DNA from: Halopseudomonas sp002296055
Lineage (GTDB): Bacteria > Pseudomonadota > Gammaproteobacteria > Pseudomonadales > Pseudomonadaceae
Strand: one strand, 5' to 3'
Assembly: GCF_050876985.1 (NCBI RefSeq)
Contig: NZ_JBPAPP010000005.1
Length of the DNA: 64,000 bases
The translations under genes were made by a program, and so were the position numbers. The notes beneath the pieces are model-generated. The model searched no databases, was not told where the DNA came from, and saw only the letters and a program-made list of their open reading frames with translations. This document shows, piece by piece, positions 49,869 to 58,477 of the stretch. Numbering within the stretch: position 1 is the stretch's first letter; each line of letters begins with the position of its first letter.

Positions 49869-50870
49869 TCAGGCCGAAACCTTGTCGTCCTTCTTCAAGC
49901 TTGCAGGCGGCCAGTTGTCCAGACGCATACCCAGAGACAGACCACGCGAAGCCAGAACGTCCTTGATCTCGGTCAGGGACTTCTTACCCAGGTTCGGGGT
50001 CTTCAGCAGCTCTACTTCGGTACGCTGGATCAGATCGCCAATGTAGTAAATATTTTCAGCCTTCAAGCAGTTGGCCGAACGGACAGTCAGCTCAAGGTCG
50101 TCCACCGGACGCAGCAGAATCGGATCAATCTCGTCTTCCTGCTGCTCGACAACCGGTTCCTGGTCGCCCTTCAGATCAACGAAGGCAGCCAGCTGCTGCT
50201 GCAGAATAGTTGCAGCGCGGCGAATGGCTTCTTCCGGATCCAGGGTACCGTTGGTTTCCAGGTCGATAACCAGTTTGTCCAGGTTGGTACGCTGCTCAAC
50301 ACGCGCACTTTCCACCACGTAAGCCACACGGCGCACGGGGGTGTAAGTGGCGTCCAGCTGCAGACGGCCAATGGAGCGGGTCTCGTCCTCATCGGACTGA
50401 CGCGCATCGGCCGGCTCGTAACCGCGGCCACGGGCCACGGTCAGCTTCATGGTCAGCTCGCCGTTGTCGGACAGCGTGGCAATCACGTGATCCGGATTGA
50501 CGATTTCGACTTCGTGGTCGAGCTGAATGTCGGCAGCGGTGACAACGCCCGGGCCTTTCTTGGAAAGGTTCAGGGTTACCTGGTCGCGACCGTGCATGTT
50601 GATCGCCAACCCTTTCAGGTTGAGCAGGATCTCGATGACATCTTCCTGGACGCCTTCGATTGCGCTGTACTCATGCAAAACGCCATCGATTTCGGCCTCT
50701 ACCACGGCGCAGCCGGGCATGGACGAGAGCAGAATGCGACGCAGCGCATTGCCCAGGGTATGACCGAAACCACGCTCCAGCGGCTCAAGAGTAATCTTGG
50801 CACGCGTGGGCGAAGTTTCCTGTACGTCGATATGACGCGGAGTTAGAAACTCGGTAACCGAACTCTGCAT
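49869..50870 (-). CDS. rpoA: DNA-directed RNA polymerase alpha subunit
   Basis: A 333-residue subunit. The N-terminal domain (about 1-235) begins MQSSVTEFLTPRHIDVQE and has GFGHTLGNALRRILLSSMPG, the dimer core; after a linker the C-terminal domain (about 250-325) contains LTVRSANCLKAENIYYIGDL and LLKTPNLGKKSLTEIKDVL, which bind UP elements and activators. The ATG at 50870 is preferred to a GTG three codons earlier. It is in the alpha operon, after rpsD (27 bp gap). Confidence 0.98.
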   Translation of the reverse strand: MQSSVTEFLTPRHIDVQETSPTRAKITLEPLERGFGHTLGNALRRILLSSMPGCAVVEAEIDGVLHEYSAIEGVQEDVIEILLNLKGLAINMHGRDQVTLNLSKKGPGVVTAADIQLDHEVEIVNPDHVIATLSDNGELTMKLTVARGRGYEPADARQSDEDETRSIGRLQLDATYTPVRRVAYVVESARVEQRTNLDKLVIDLETNGTLDPEEAIRRAATILQQQLAAFVDLKGDQEPVVEQQEDEIDPILLRPVDDLELTVRSANCLKAENIYYIGDLIQRTEVELLKTPNLGKKSLTEIKDVLASRGLSLGMRLDNWPPASLKKDDKVSA

Positions 50871-50897
50871 GTGGGGCACCTTTATGCTGTCTGTCGC

Positions 50898-51518
50898 TTA
50901 CTTGGAGTACAGCTCGACGATCAGGTTTTCGTTGATGTCGGCATACAGATCGCTGCGAGCCGGGATGCTCTTGAAAACGCCTTCTTTCTTGGCGCTGTCT
51001 ACTTCAACCCACTCTGCACCGCCACGCTGAGCAGCCTGCTCCAGAGCGCTGTTGATGCGCAGCTGGTTCTTGGCTTTCTCGCGAACAGCGACCACGTCAC
51101 CCGGAGCAACCGAGTAGGACGCAATGTTGACTGTTTTGCCGTTGACGCTGATCGACTTGTGCGACACCAGCTGACGTGCTTCAGCGCGAGTAGCACCAAA
51201 GCCCATGCGATAAACGACGTTGTCCAGACGACGCTCCAACAGTTGCAGCAGGTTCTCACCGGTAGCACCCTTCAGACGGGCAGCTTCCTTGTAGTAGTTG
51301 CTGAACTGACGCTCGAGAACGCCATACATACGACGGACCTTCTGCTTTTCACGCAGCTGAGTACCGTATTCTGAAAGACGACCACGGCGTTGGCCGTGAA
51401 CACCCGGAGGGGTTTCCAGTTTGCACTTGGAGTCGAGAGCGCGCACGCCGCTTTTCAGGAACAGGTCAGTACCTTCGCGACGAGATAGCTTGCACTTGGG
51501 ACCAATATAACGAGCCAT
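50898..51518 (-). CDS. rpsD: 30S ribosomal protein S4
   Basis: A 206-residue primary 16S rRNA-binding protein. It starts MARYIGPKCKLSRREGTDLF and carries the S4 RNA-binding domain (LDNVVYRMGFGATRAEARQLVSHKSI). Only two cysteines-in-region are seen near the start (KCKL, SKCKL), so it is not the four-cysteine zinc form. In E. coli S4 is the autogenous repressor of the alpha operon; the leader here has not been modelled. Confidence 0.98.
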   Translation of the reverse strand: MARYIGPKCKLSRREGTDLFLKSGVRALDSKCKLETPPGVHGQRRGRLSEYGTQLREKQKVRRMYGVLERQFSNYYKEAARLKGATGENLLQLLERRLDNVVYRMGFGATRAEARQLVSHKSISVNGKTVNIASYSVAPGDVVAVREKAKNQLRINSALEQAAQRGGAEWVEVDSAKKEGVFKSIPARSDLYADINENLIVELYSK

Positions 51519-51533
51519 TTTACCGTCTCCTGA

Positions 51534-51923
51534 TTAAACGCGACGCTTCTTGGGCGGGCGGCAGCCGTTGTGGGGAATGGGGGTGACGTCGGTGATGCTG
51601 CTGATCTTGTAACCACAAGAGTTCAGAGCACGCACAGCAGACTCACGACCCGGGCCGGGGCCTTTGACGCACACGTCCAGGTTCTTCAGGCCATACTCAA
51701 GGGCAGCCTGACCGGCACGCTCGGCCGCTACCTGAGCAGCGAACGGGGTGCTTTTGCGCGAACCACGGAAGCCGGAACCACCGGAGGTAGCCCAGCTCAG
51801 GGCATTACCCTGACGGTCTGTAATGGTGATGATGGTGTTGTTGAAAGACGCGTGGATGTGGGCAACCCCATCAACGACTGTCTTTTTTACTTTTTTACGT
51901 ACACGAGCAGCTGGCTTAGCCAT
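51534..51923 (-). CDS. rpsK: 30S ribosomal protein S11
   Basis: A 129-residue platform protein of the small subunit. It has THIHASFNNTIITITD-like AHIHASFNNTIITITDRQGN, SGGSGFRGSRKSTPFAAQ, and the ending TPIPHNGCRPPKKRRV that is almost invariant. 20 bp after rpsM, 15 bp before rpsD. Confidence 0.98.
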   Translation of the reverse strand: MAKPAARVRKKVKKTVVDGVAHIHASFNNTIITITDRQGNALSWATSGGSGFRGSRKSTPFAAQVAAERAGQAALEYGLKNLDVCVKGPGPGRESAVRALNSCGYKISSITDVTPIPHNGCRPPKKRRV

Positions 51924-51943
51924 ATCTGTAGATTCCCTCGCAA

Positions 51944-52300
51944 TTACTTACGGATCGGCTTGCGCGGACCCTTACGGGTGCGGGCATTGGTCTTGGTGCG
52001 CTGACCGTGGACCGGAAGGCCACGACGGTGACGCAGGCCACGATAGCAGCCGAGATCCATGAGGCGCTTGACGTTCATATTGATCGCGCGGCGCAGGTCA
52101 CCTTCGGTCGTGCTCTTGGCGACTTCATTGCGCAGGGTATCAATCTGCTCTTCGCTCAGATCCTTGATTTTGACACTGGGCGCAATGCCAGTGGCGGCAC
52201 AGATCTGTTGTGCCTTGGTCTGACCAATACCAAAGATATAGGTCAGAGAGATAACAGTGTGCTTGTTATCCGGGATGTTGACGCCTGCAATACGGGCCAT
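51944..52300 (-). CDS. rpsM: 30S ribosomal protein S13
   Basis: A 118-residue head protein that touches the P-site tRNA and S19. It begins MARIAGVNIPDNKHTVISLT and ends with a basic tail GQRTKTNARTRKGPRKPIRK. It is the first gene of the alpha operon, 160 bp after rpmJ; an internal promoter is likely in that gap (weak candidate TTGAAT/TACCCT at 52389-52394 and 52366-52371, minus strand). Confidence 0.98.
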   Translation of the reverse strand: MARIAGVNIPDNKHTVISLTYIFGIGQTKAQQICAATGIAPSVKIKDLSEEQIDTLRNEVAKSTTEGDLRRAINMNVKRLMDLGCYRGLRHRRGLPVHGQRTKTNARTRKGPRKPIRK

Positions 52301-52394
52301 CCAATTTACTCCGTCTGACAGCTACCTGACTCAACCCAAAGAGGTTGCTCGAAAAAGGGTGCAGTAGGGTAGCGCTAACAAAAACAAAATTCAA

Positions 52395-52421
52395 CCACCT
52401 GGCCAAAATATGGCCAGGTGG
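52395..52421 (-). terminator. Hairpin between rpmJ and rpsM
   Basis: CCACCTGGCC and GGCCAGGTGG (52395-52404, 52412-52421) form a perfect 10-bp stem with a 7-nt loop. On the minus strand it is followed by a T-rich run (TTGAATTTTGTTTTTG), so it can terminate or attenuate the spc transcript before the alpha operon. Confidence 0.75.
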
Positions 52422-52460
52422 CGGTTATCCTGAGACGTAGTCTTAATGCAGAACCGGGGA

Positions 52461-52577
52461 TTAACCCTGGCGCTGCTTATGACGGGGCTCAGCACTGCAG
52501 ATTACACGTACGCTACCATTGCGACGGATAACCTTGCAGTTACGGCAAAGCTTCTTAACTGATGCTGCAACTTTCAT
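52461..52577 (-). CDS. rpmJ: 50S ribosomal protein L36
   Basis: A 38-residue protein too short for usual length cut-offs: it starts MKVAASVKKLCRNCK and ends SAEPRHKQRQG. C11, C14, C27 and H33 form the zinc ribbon, so this is the zinc-containing (C+) form; Zur-controlled zinc-free paralogs, where present, lie elsewhere. It lies 24 bp after secY and closes the spc operon. Confidence 0.97.
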   Translation of the reverse strand: MKVAASVKKLCRNCKVIRRNGSVRVICSAEPRHKQRQG

Positions 52578-52601
52578 AGCCGACTCCTATAACCCGAATA
52601 C

Positions 52602-53930
52602 TCAGCGGAGCATGCCGCTGCCGTAACCCTTCAGGTTAGATTTCTTCAAAAGAGACTCGTACTGCTGAGAAACGAGGTGCGATTGTACTTGCGACATGAA
52701 GTCCATAACAACCACTACAACGATCAGCAACGACGTCCCACCCAGATAGAAGGGCACATTCGCCGATACCACCAGGAACTGCGGCAGCAAGCAGACCGCG
52801 GTCATGTACAGGGCACCGAACAGGGTGAGGCGGGTCAGCACGCTATCAATGTAGCGAGCCGATTGCTCACCGGGACGAATACCCGGAATGAACGCACCGG
52901 ACTTCTTGAGGTTTTCCGCAACATCCTTCGGATTGAACATCAAGGCTGTATAGAAGAAGCAGAAGAAAATGATCCCTGCACTAAACAGAATGATATTCAG
53001 CGGCTTACCCGGCCCAATTGCCTGCGCGAAGGTTTGCAGCCATTCCATGTTGTCGCCCTGGGCGAACCAGGTACCCAGCGACGCCGGGAACAACAGGATA
53101 CTGCTGGCGAAGATGGCCGGGATCACACCCGCCATATTGACCTTGAGGGGCAAATGGCTGGTTTGAGCGGCAAACACCTTGCGACCTTGTTGACGCTTGG
53201 CATAGTTGACCGTGATTCTGCGCTGGCCACGCTCGACAAACACCACGAACGCGATCAGGGCGATAGCCACCAGGCCGACGCCAATCAACGCAAAAATATT
53301 GATGGTACCCAAACGGGCACCTTCGAAGGACTGACCAATGGCTGCCGGCAAACCGGCAACAATGCCGGCAAAAATCAGCATCGAGATACCGTTACCGATA
53401 CCCCGCTCGGTGATCTGCTCACCAAGCCACATCATGAACATCGCGCCAGCAACAAACGTGGTTACAGCAACAAAATAGAAGCTGAAATCGGTGCTGAAAG
53501 CGACGCCCTGACTAGCCAGACCAACGGACATACCGATGGCTTGAATAAACGCCAGCACCAACGTCAGATAACGCGTGTACTGACTGATTTTCCGGCGACC
53601 GGACTCCCCTTCCTTCTTCAACTGCTCCAGCGACGGCGTCACCGCCGTCATCAGCTGCATGATGATGGATGCAGAGATGTACGGCATGATGCCCAGAGCG
53701 AAGATACTCATCCGCTCCAGGGCACCGCCGGAGAACATGTTGAACAGGCTAAGGATCGTCTCTGAATTCTGATTGAACAGATCGGCCAGACGATCAGGGT
53801 TTATCCCGGGAACCGGAATATGCGCCCCGATGCGGTAAACGATGATCGCGAGGAACAGAAAGCGCAGGCGCCCCCAGAGTTCACTCAAGCCACCTTGATT
53901 CATTCCAGAAAGAGCGCCTTGCTTAGCCAT
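52602..53930 (-). CDS. secY: Protein translocase subunit SecY
   Basis: A 442-residue ten-helix channel of the Sec translocon, which binds SecE, SecG and SecA. Visible are RLRFLFLAIIVYRIGAHIPVPGINP, the plug-helix region with ALERMSIFALGIMPYISASII, the long cytoplasmic loop ERGQRRITVNYAKRQQGRKV and FNPKDVAENLKKSGAFIPGIRPG. Its ATG follows the rplO stop directly, so translation is coupled. Confidence 0.98.
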   Translation of the reverse strand: MAKQGALSGMNQGGLSELWGRLRFLFLAIIVYRIGAHIPVPGINPDRLADLFNQNSETILSLFNMFSGGALERMSIFALGIMPYISASIIMQLMTAVTPSLEQLKKEGESGRRKISQYTRYLTLVLAFIQAIGMSVGLASQGVAFSTDFSFYFVAVTTFVAGAMFMMWLGEQITERGIGNGISMLIFAGIVAGLPAAIGQSFEGARLGTINIFALIGVGLVAIALIAFVVFVERGQRRITVNYAKRQQGRKVFAAQTSHLPLKVNMAGVIPAIFASSILLFPASLGTWFAQGDNMEWLQTFAQAIGPGKPLNIILFSAGIIFFCFFYTALMFNPKDVAENLKKSGAFIPGIRPGEQSARYIDSVLTRLTLFGALYMTAVCLLPQFLVVSANVPFYLGGTSLLIVVVVVMDFMSQVQSHLVSQQYESLLKKSNLKGYGSGMLR

Positions 53931-54365
53931 TTAGTCCTCGATCTTGCCACCAGCTGCTTCGATCGCTGCACGTGCACCTTTGGTCACGGCCAGGCCTTTG
54001 ACGGTAACCGCTTTGGTTACGTCGCCGGACAGGACGATCTTCGCACGTACAAACTTGTTGCCAATGATATTGGCATCTTTCAGCGCCTGCAGGTCTACGA
54101 CCTCAGCGTCAACTGCGTTCAGTTCGCTGGTGCGAATTTCAGCAGTGACCATTGCCAGTTTGGAAGTAAAACCAAACTTCGGCAGACGACGGTGCAGCGG
54201 CTGCTGACCACCCTCGAAGCCGGGGGCAACGCTGCCACCGGAACGAGAGGTCAAACCTTTGTGACCGCGGCCGGCGGTCTTACCCAGACCGCTACCGATA
54301 CCACGACCGACGCGCAGCTTTTCACGGCGTGCACCCGGCGCGGAACGCAGATCATTCAGTTTCAT
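53931..54365 (-). CDS. rplO: 50S ribosomal protein L15
   Basis: A 144-residue protein with the glycine-rich L15 start: MKLNDLRSAPGARREKLRVG and GRGIGSGLGKTAGRGHKGLTSRSGGSV, which threads through 23S rRNA. The C-terminal globular part ends AAIEAAGGKIED. It begins 3 bp after rpmD and its stop adjoins the secY ATG. Confidence 0.98.
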   Translation of the reverse strand: MKLNDLRSAPGARREKLRVGRGIGSGLGKTAGRGHKGLTSRSGGSVAPGFEGGQQPLHRRLPKFGFTSKLAMVTAEIRTSELNAVDAEVVDLQALKDANIIGNKFVRAKIVLSGDVTKAVTVKGLAVTKGARAAIEAAGGKIED

Positions 54366-54368
54366 GTC

Positions 54369-54551
54369 TTATTCCTCTACCCGAACCATGTAGGAGACCT
54401 TGTTGATCATCCCACGCACAGACGGAGTGTCTTCGACTTCAACGGTGTGACCGATGCGACGCAAGCCCAGGCCTTTAACGCAAGCCTGGTGCTTCGGCAG
54501 ACGACCAGCGACACTCTTGAACAGAGTCACCTTGATTTTTTCGTTTGCCAT
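54369..54551 (-). CDS. rpmD: 50S ribosomal protein L30
   Basis: A 60-residue protein: MANEKIKVTLFKSVAGRLPK, then KGLGLRRIGHTVEVEDTPSVRGMINKV, the usual L30 fold. It starts 6 bp after rpsE and precedes rplO. Confidence 0.98.
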   Translation of the reverse strand: MANEKIKVTLFKSVAGRLPKHQACVKGLGLRRIGHTVEVEDTPSVRGMINKVSYMVRVEE

Positions 54552-54557
54552 GTCCGC

Positions 54558-55061
54558 TTACCCCGTGATGTCTTCAACGGTCTTGCCGCGCTTGGCCGCT
54601 ACAGACTCGGGAGACTGCATCGACTTCAGGCCCTTGTAGGTAGCCTGAACGACGTTAACCGGATTGGTGGAACCGTAACACTTGGCCAGTACGTTGTGTA
54701 CGCCAGCGGCTTCCAGAACGGCGCGCATTGCACCGCCTGCGATGACACCGGTACCTTCGGAGGCCGGCTGCATGAATACCTTGGACGCGCCATGAGCGGC
54801 ACGAACAGGGTACTGCAGAGTGGTTCCGTCCAGGTCAACCTGAATCATGTTACGACGTGCAGCCTCCATGGCCTTCTGGATAGCAGCAGGCACTTCACGT
54901 GCCTTGCCGCGACCGAAGCCCACGCGACCTTTGCCATCACCGACAACAGTCAGTGCGGTGAAAGCGAAGATGCGGCCGCCCTTAACTACTTTGGCAACGC
55001 GGTTAACCTGGACCAGCTTCTCGATGTAACCTTCGTCGCGCTTTTGATCGAAATTAGCCAT
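54558..55061 (-). CDS. rpsE: 30S ribosomal protein S5
   Basis: A 167-residue protein that helps fidelity and shapes the mRNA entry. It has GRIFAFTALTVVGDGKGRVGFGRGKAREV, the double-stranded-RNA-binding-like part, and a C-terminal half with GVIAGGAMRAVLEAAGVHN. The ATG at 55061 gives MANFDQKRDEG; an upstream frame-open start would overlap rplR. 10 bp after rplR. Confidence 0.98.
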   Translation of the reverse strand: MANFDQKRDEGYIEKLVQVNRVAKVVKGGRIFAFTALTVVGDGKGRVGFGRGKAREVPAAIQKAMEAARRNMIQVDLDGTTLQYPVRAAHGASKVFMQPASEGTGVIAGGAMRAVLEAAGVHNVLAKCYGSTNPVNVVQATYKGLKSMQSPESVAAKRGKTVEDITG

Positions 55062-55071
55062 AACTCTACCC

Positions 55072-55422
55072 TTAGAATTCCAGCCCGCCTTCACGAGCGG
55101 CGTCGGCCAGCGCTTTTACGCGACCATGGTACTTGAAGCCGGAACGGTCGAAGGCGACCTGAGTTACACCGGCGGCCTTGGCACGCTCTGCGACCAGCTG
55201 GCCAACTTTCTTGGCTGCTTCGATGTTGCTGGTGGAACCAGCGCGCAGCTCGGAGTCCAGAGTGGAGGCGCTAGCCAGCACTTTGGCGCCATCTGCCGAG
55301 ATGACTTGTGCGTACATGTGCTGCGAAGAGCGGTGCACGCACAGACGAACGGCTTCCAGATCGCGCAGCTTCAGGCGCGTACGGCGAGCGCGACGGAGAC
55401 GAATAACTTTTTTATCGCTCAT
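55072..55422 (-). CDS. rplR: 50S ribosomal protein L18
   Basis: A 116-residue 5S rRNA-binding protein. It begins MSDKKVIRLRRARRTRLKLR with a basic N terminus, then LCVHRSSQHMYAQVIS and ends AFDRSGFKYHGRVKALADAAREGGLEF. 10 bp after rplF. Confidence 0.98.
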   Translation of the reverse strand: MSDKKVIRLRRARRTRLKLRDLEAVRLCVHRSSQHMYAQVISADGAKVLASASTLDSELRAGSTSNIEAAKKVGQLVAERAKAAGVTQVAFDRSGFKYHGRVKALADAAREGGLEF

Positions 55423-55432
55423 TTGCTATGCC

Positions 55433-55963
55433 CTACTTCTTCTTGGCTTCTTTACGACGCACTACTTCATCGGCGTAGCGGACACCCTTGCCCTTATAGG
55501 GCTCCGGACGACGGAAATCACGAATTTCCGCGGCTACCTGGCCGACCAGTTGCTTGTCGATGCCTTTGATGATGATGTCAGTCTGGCTGGGGGTTTCAGC
55601 AGAAACGCCCTCAGGCAGCTGGTAGTCGATCGGGTGGGAGTAGCCCAGCGCCAGGTTCAGAACCTGACCTTTAGCCTGAGCCTTGTAACCTACGCCAACC
55701 AGCTGGAGCTTACGCTCGAAGCCTTGGCTAACGCCGATGACCATGTTGTTGACCAGAGCGCGGGTAGTACCGGCCATGGCCATGTTCGGGCTGCCGGCAC
55801 GGGCTGCGAAACGCAGCTCGCCGTCTTCCTGAACAACTTCAACAGTCGGATGCAGGTTCAGTTCCAGGGTGCCTTTGGCGCCCTTGATCGACAGAGCCTG
55901 ACCGTTCAGTTTGATTTCTACACCCTGCGGCAATTTGACAGGGTTCTTGGCGACGCGAGACAT
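55433..55963 (-). CDS. rplF: 50S ribosomal protein L6
   Basis: A 176-residue protein with two similar domains. It starts MSRVAKNPVKLPQGVEIKLN and ends with RRPEPYKGKGVRYADEVVRRKEAKKK, the C-terminal rRNA-binding motif near the sarcin-ricin loop. 13 bp after rpsH. Confidence 0.98.
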   Translation of the reverse strand: MSRVAKNPVKLPQGVEIKLNGQALSIKGAKGTLELNLHPTVEVVQEDGELRFAARAGSPNMAMAGTTRALVNNMVIGVSQGFERKLQLVGVGYKAQAKGQVLNLALGYSHPIDYQLPEGVSAETPSQTDIIIKGIDKQLVGQVAAEIRDFRRPEPYKGKGVRYADEVVRRKEAKKK

Positions 55964-55976
55964 CGTTAACCCCCTA

Positions 55977-56369
55977 TCAGAATACGGTGCAGAGAACTTC
56001 GCCGCCGATACCGGCAGCGCGAGCAGCGCGATCAGTCATCACACCCTTGTTGGTGGAGACGATGGAAACGCCCAGACCGCCTTTAACTTTCGGCAGTTGC
56101 TCAACGGACTTGTACTGGCGCAGACCGGGACGGCTCACGCGCTTCAGCTCTTCGATAACCGGCTTGCCTTCGAAGTACTTCAGTTCGATAGACAGGGTCG
56201 GCTTAACGTCACCAACCACTTCGTAACCGGCAACGTAACCTTCTTCCTTAAGTACCTTGGCGACAGCCACCTTCAGCTTTGCCGAGGGCATGCTGACGCT
56301 GGACTTCTCAGCCATCTGGGCATTACGGATACGGGTCAGCATATCTGCCAACGGGTCCTGCATACTCAT
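55977..56369 (-). CDS. rpsH: 30S ribosomal protein S8
   Basis: A 130-residue 16S rRNA central-domain protein: MSMQDPLADMLTRIRNAQMAEK at the start and GLGVSIVSTNKGVMTDRAARAAGIGGEVLC at the end. In E. coli it represses the spc operon by binding the rplE mRNA; that control was not modelled here. Confidence 0.98.
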   Translation of the reverse strand: MSMQDPLADMLTRIRNAQMAEKSSVSMPSAKLKVAVAKVLKEEGYVAGYEVVGDVKPTLSIELKYFEGKPVIEELKRVSRPGLRQYKSVEQLPKVKGGLGVSIVSTNKGVMTDRAARAAGIGGEVLCTVF

Positions 56370-56408
56370 GGGCTATGTGCTCCTGAAACTGAGTAATAAA
56401 AGTCTGGA

Positions 56409-56714
56409 TTACCAGCTGGCCTTGACCAGACCGGGCACATCACCGCGCATTGCTGCTTCACGCAGCTTGATGCGGCTCAGACCAAACTTGCGGTATACGC
56501 CGTGCGGACGACCAGTGACGCGGCAGCGGTTACGCTGACGGACCGGGCTGGAGTCGCGCGGCAGTTTTTGCAGGGCTACCTGAGCAGCCCAGCGATCTTC
56601 TACAGAGGCGTTAACGTCACCGATAGTCGCTTTCAGTGCTGCACGCTTGGCAGCAAATTTGGCGACCAGGCGAGCGCGCTTGGCCTCACGGTTTTTCATA
56701 CTGACTTTTGCCAT
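56409..56714 (-). CDS. rpsN: 30S ribosomal protein S14
   Basis: A 101-residue protein with MAKVSMKNREAKRARLVAKFAAK at the start and RCRVTGRPHGVYRKFGLSRIKLRE near the end. It has a single cysteine and the long form, so it is the zinc-independent (C-) type. 11 bp after rplE and 39 bp before rpsH. Confidence 0.98.
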   Translation of the reverse strand: MAKVSMKNREAKRARLVAKFAAKRAALKATIGDVNASVEDRWAAQVALQKLPRDSSPVRQRNRCRVTGRPHGVYRKFGLSRIKLREAAMRGDVPGLVKASW

Positions 56715-56725
56715 TGTCCTGACTC

Positions 56726-57265
56726 CTAGTTACGGAACGGGAAGTTGAACGCGCGCAGCAGCGCACGACCTTCGTCGTCGGTCCGCGCAGTAGTAGTCAA
56801 GGTGATGTCCAGACCACGCAGGGCATCGATCTTGTCGTAATCGATTTCCGGGAAAATGATCTGTTCCTTGACGCCCATGCTGTAGTTGCCACGACCATCA
56901 AAGGACTTGGCATTCAGGCCGCGGAAGTCACGGACGCGCGGCAGGGAAATCGACAGCAGGCGATCCAGGAATTCGTACATCTGCTCGCGACGCAGGGTAA
57001 CCTTGACGCCAATCGGCCAGCCGTCGCGGATCTTGAAGCCTGCGATGGACTTGCGTGCGTAGGTTACTATGCCTTTGCGACCAGTGATCTTTTCCAGGTC
57101 AGCCAGTGCGTTTTCGATGACTTTCTTGTCACCGACTGCTTCGCCAAGGCCCATGTTCAGGGTGATCTTGGTGATTTTCGGCACTTCCATCACGTTCTTC
57201 AGGCCCAGTTCTTCCTGGAGCTTGGGAACGATGTTAGTGCGATAGGTTTCTTTCAATCTCGCCAT
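56726..57265 (-). CDS. rplE: 50S ribosomal protein L5
   Basis: A 179-residue 5S rRNA-binding protein: MARLKETYRTNIVPKLQEEL, TKITLNMGLGEAVGDKK, GYKVTLR-type IGVKVTLRREQMYEFLDRLL and GNYSMGVKEQIIFPEIDYDKID. The ATG at 57265 gives the typical N terminus; an upstream start three codons earlier is unlikely. Confidence 0.98.
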   Translation of the reverse strand: MARLKETYRTNIVPKLQEELGLKNVMEVPKITKITLNMGLGEAVGDKKVIENALADLEKITGRKGIVTYARKSIAGFKIRDGWPIGVKVTLRREQMYEFLDRLLSISLPRVRDFRGLNAKSFDGRGNYSMGVKEQIIFPEIDYDKIDALRGLDITLTTTARTDDEGRALLRAFNFPFRN

Positions 57266-57282
57266 GGTAAGCACCTAGATTC

Positions 57283-57597
57283 TCAAGCGTCGACGGCTTT
57301 TTGCGTCGACTTGAAAATACGAACCTTCTTACCGTCTTCGACCTTGAAGCCGACGCGATCGGCTTTGTTGGTCTCGGGGTTGAAGATAGCCACGTTGGAG
57401 ACGTGGATCGGCGCCTCCTTCTCAACAATACCGCCCTGAGCACCAGCCATAGGATTTGGCTTGGTGTGGCGCTTGATAATGTTGACACCGGAAACCAGCA
57501 GGCGGGCATCGTCACCAACTTTCAGGACTTTGCCGCGCTTGCCCTTGTCTTTACCGGCAATGACGATTACGTCGTCGTCGCGTTTGATCTTTTGCAT
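57283..57597 (-). CDS. rplX: 50S ribosomal protein L24
   Basis: A 104-residue assembly initiator of the large subunit with a KOW motif: MQKIKRDDDVIVIAGKDKGKRGKVL, then GVNIIKRHTKPNP. The C-terminal half is basic. 11 bp after rplN, 17 bp before rplE. Confidence 0.98.
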   Translation of the reverse strand: MQKIKRDDDVIVIAGKDKGKRGKVLKVGDDARLLVSGVNIIKRHTKPNPMAGAQGGIVEKEAPIHVSNVAIFNPETNKADRVGFKVEDGKKVRIFKSTQKAVDA

Positions 57598-57608
57598 GAC
57601 CTGGCTCC

Positions 57609-57977
57609 TTACAGCACTTCGGGCGCGAGGGAAACGATCTTCATGAACTGCTCATTACGCAGCTCACGAGTCACCGGCCCAAAGATGCGGGTACCGATCG
57701 GCTCATTCTTGGTGTTGAGCAGAACGGCGGCGTTGCCATCGAAACGGATCAGCGAACCGTCGGTACGGCGTACGCCGTGACGGGTACGCACGATGACCGC
57801 GTTGAGCACCTGGCCTTTCTTTACTTTGCCGCGCGGAATCGCTTCCTTCACGGTCACTTTGATGATATCGCCAATGCCGGCGTAGCGACGGTGAGAACCG
57901 CCCAGAACCTTGATACACATAACGCGACGTGCACCACTGTTGTCAGCCACATCCAGCATGGATTGAGTCTGAATCAT
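57609..57977 (-). CDS. rplN: 50S ribosomal protein L14
   Basis: A 122-residue protein at the subunit interface that also binds the silencing factor RsfS. It begins MIQTQSMLDVADNSGARRVMC, has GDIIKVTVKEAIPRGKVKKG and ends FMKIVSLAPEVL. 42 bp after rpsQ; first gene of the spc part. Confidence 0.98.
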   Translation of the reverse strand: MIQTQSMLDVADNSGARRVMCIKVLGGSHRRYAGIGDIIKVTVKEAIPRGKVKKGQVLNAVIVRTRHGVRRTDGSLIRFDGNAAVLLNTKNEPIGTRIFGPVTRELRNEQFMKIVSLAPEVL

Positions 57978-58019
57978 AACTTTCTCCGACCCTTAAATAA
58001 TCCGCTAAGTTGCGCGGGC

Positions 58020-58283
58020 TTAAACTTGCGCCGCGCGCTCTTCGATCTGAACCAGTGCCCAGCTCTTGGTTTTGGCCAAGGGGCGGGTCTCACGAATGGT
58101 CACCAGATCGCCGATGCGGCATTCGTTGTTCTCGTCGTGCGCCTTGAGCTTGGTAGAGCGCTTCACGTACTTACCGTACAGAGGGTGCTTTTCCTGACGC
58201 TCGATGAGCACAGTGATGGTTTTATCCATCTTGTCACTGACAACACGGCCAGTAACGCTACGAACTGTTTTGTTCTCGGCCAT
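58020..58283 (-). CDS. rpsQ: 30S ribosomal protein S17
   Basis: An 87-residue OB-fold protein binding 16S rRNA helices: SVTGRVVSDKMDKTITVLIE, then HPLYGKYVKRSTKLKAHDE and GDLVTIRETRPLAKTKSW. It begins 2 bp after rpmC and ends the S10 part. Confidence 0.98.
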   Translation of the reverse strand: MAENKTVRSVTGRVVSDKMDKTITVLIERQEKHPLYGKYVKRSTKLKAHDENNECRIGDLVTIRETRPLAKTKSWALVQIEERAAQV

Positions 58284-58285
58284 GA

Positions 58286-58477
58286 TCAGTTACCACCCTT
58301 CTGATTGAGCACAGTCTTGACGCGAGCGATGTCGCGCTTTACCTGGTTCAGCAGATGCGTTTGACCGAGCTGACCGGTTGCTTTCTGCATGCGCAGGTTG
58401 AACTGATCGCGCAGCAGGGTGAGCAGCTGCTCGTTCAGCTGCTCAGCAGATTTTTCACGAAGTTCTGTCGCTTTCAT
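58286..58477 (-). CDS. rpmC: 50S ribosomal protein L29
   Basis: A 63-residue helical hairpin at the exit tunnel: MKATELREKSAEQLNEQLLTLL, LRMQKATGQLGQTHLLNQVKRDIARVKTVL. It contributes to the docking site for trigger factor and SRP. Its ATG overlaps the rplP stop by one base. Confidence 0.98.
   Translation of the reverse strand: MKATELREKSAEQLNEQLLTLLRDQFNLRMQKATGQLGQTHLLNQVKRDIARVKTVLNQKGGN

Noticed and set aside
53820..55136. 438-codon plus-strand frame across the ribosomal genes rplO-rpmD-rpsE
   Set aside because: Antisense to highly conserved ribosomal genes; a product of codon bias.
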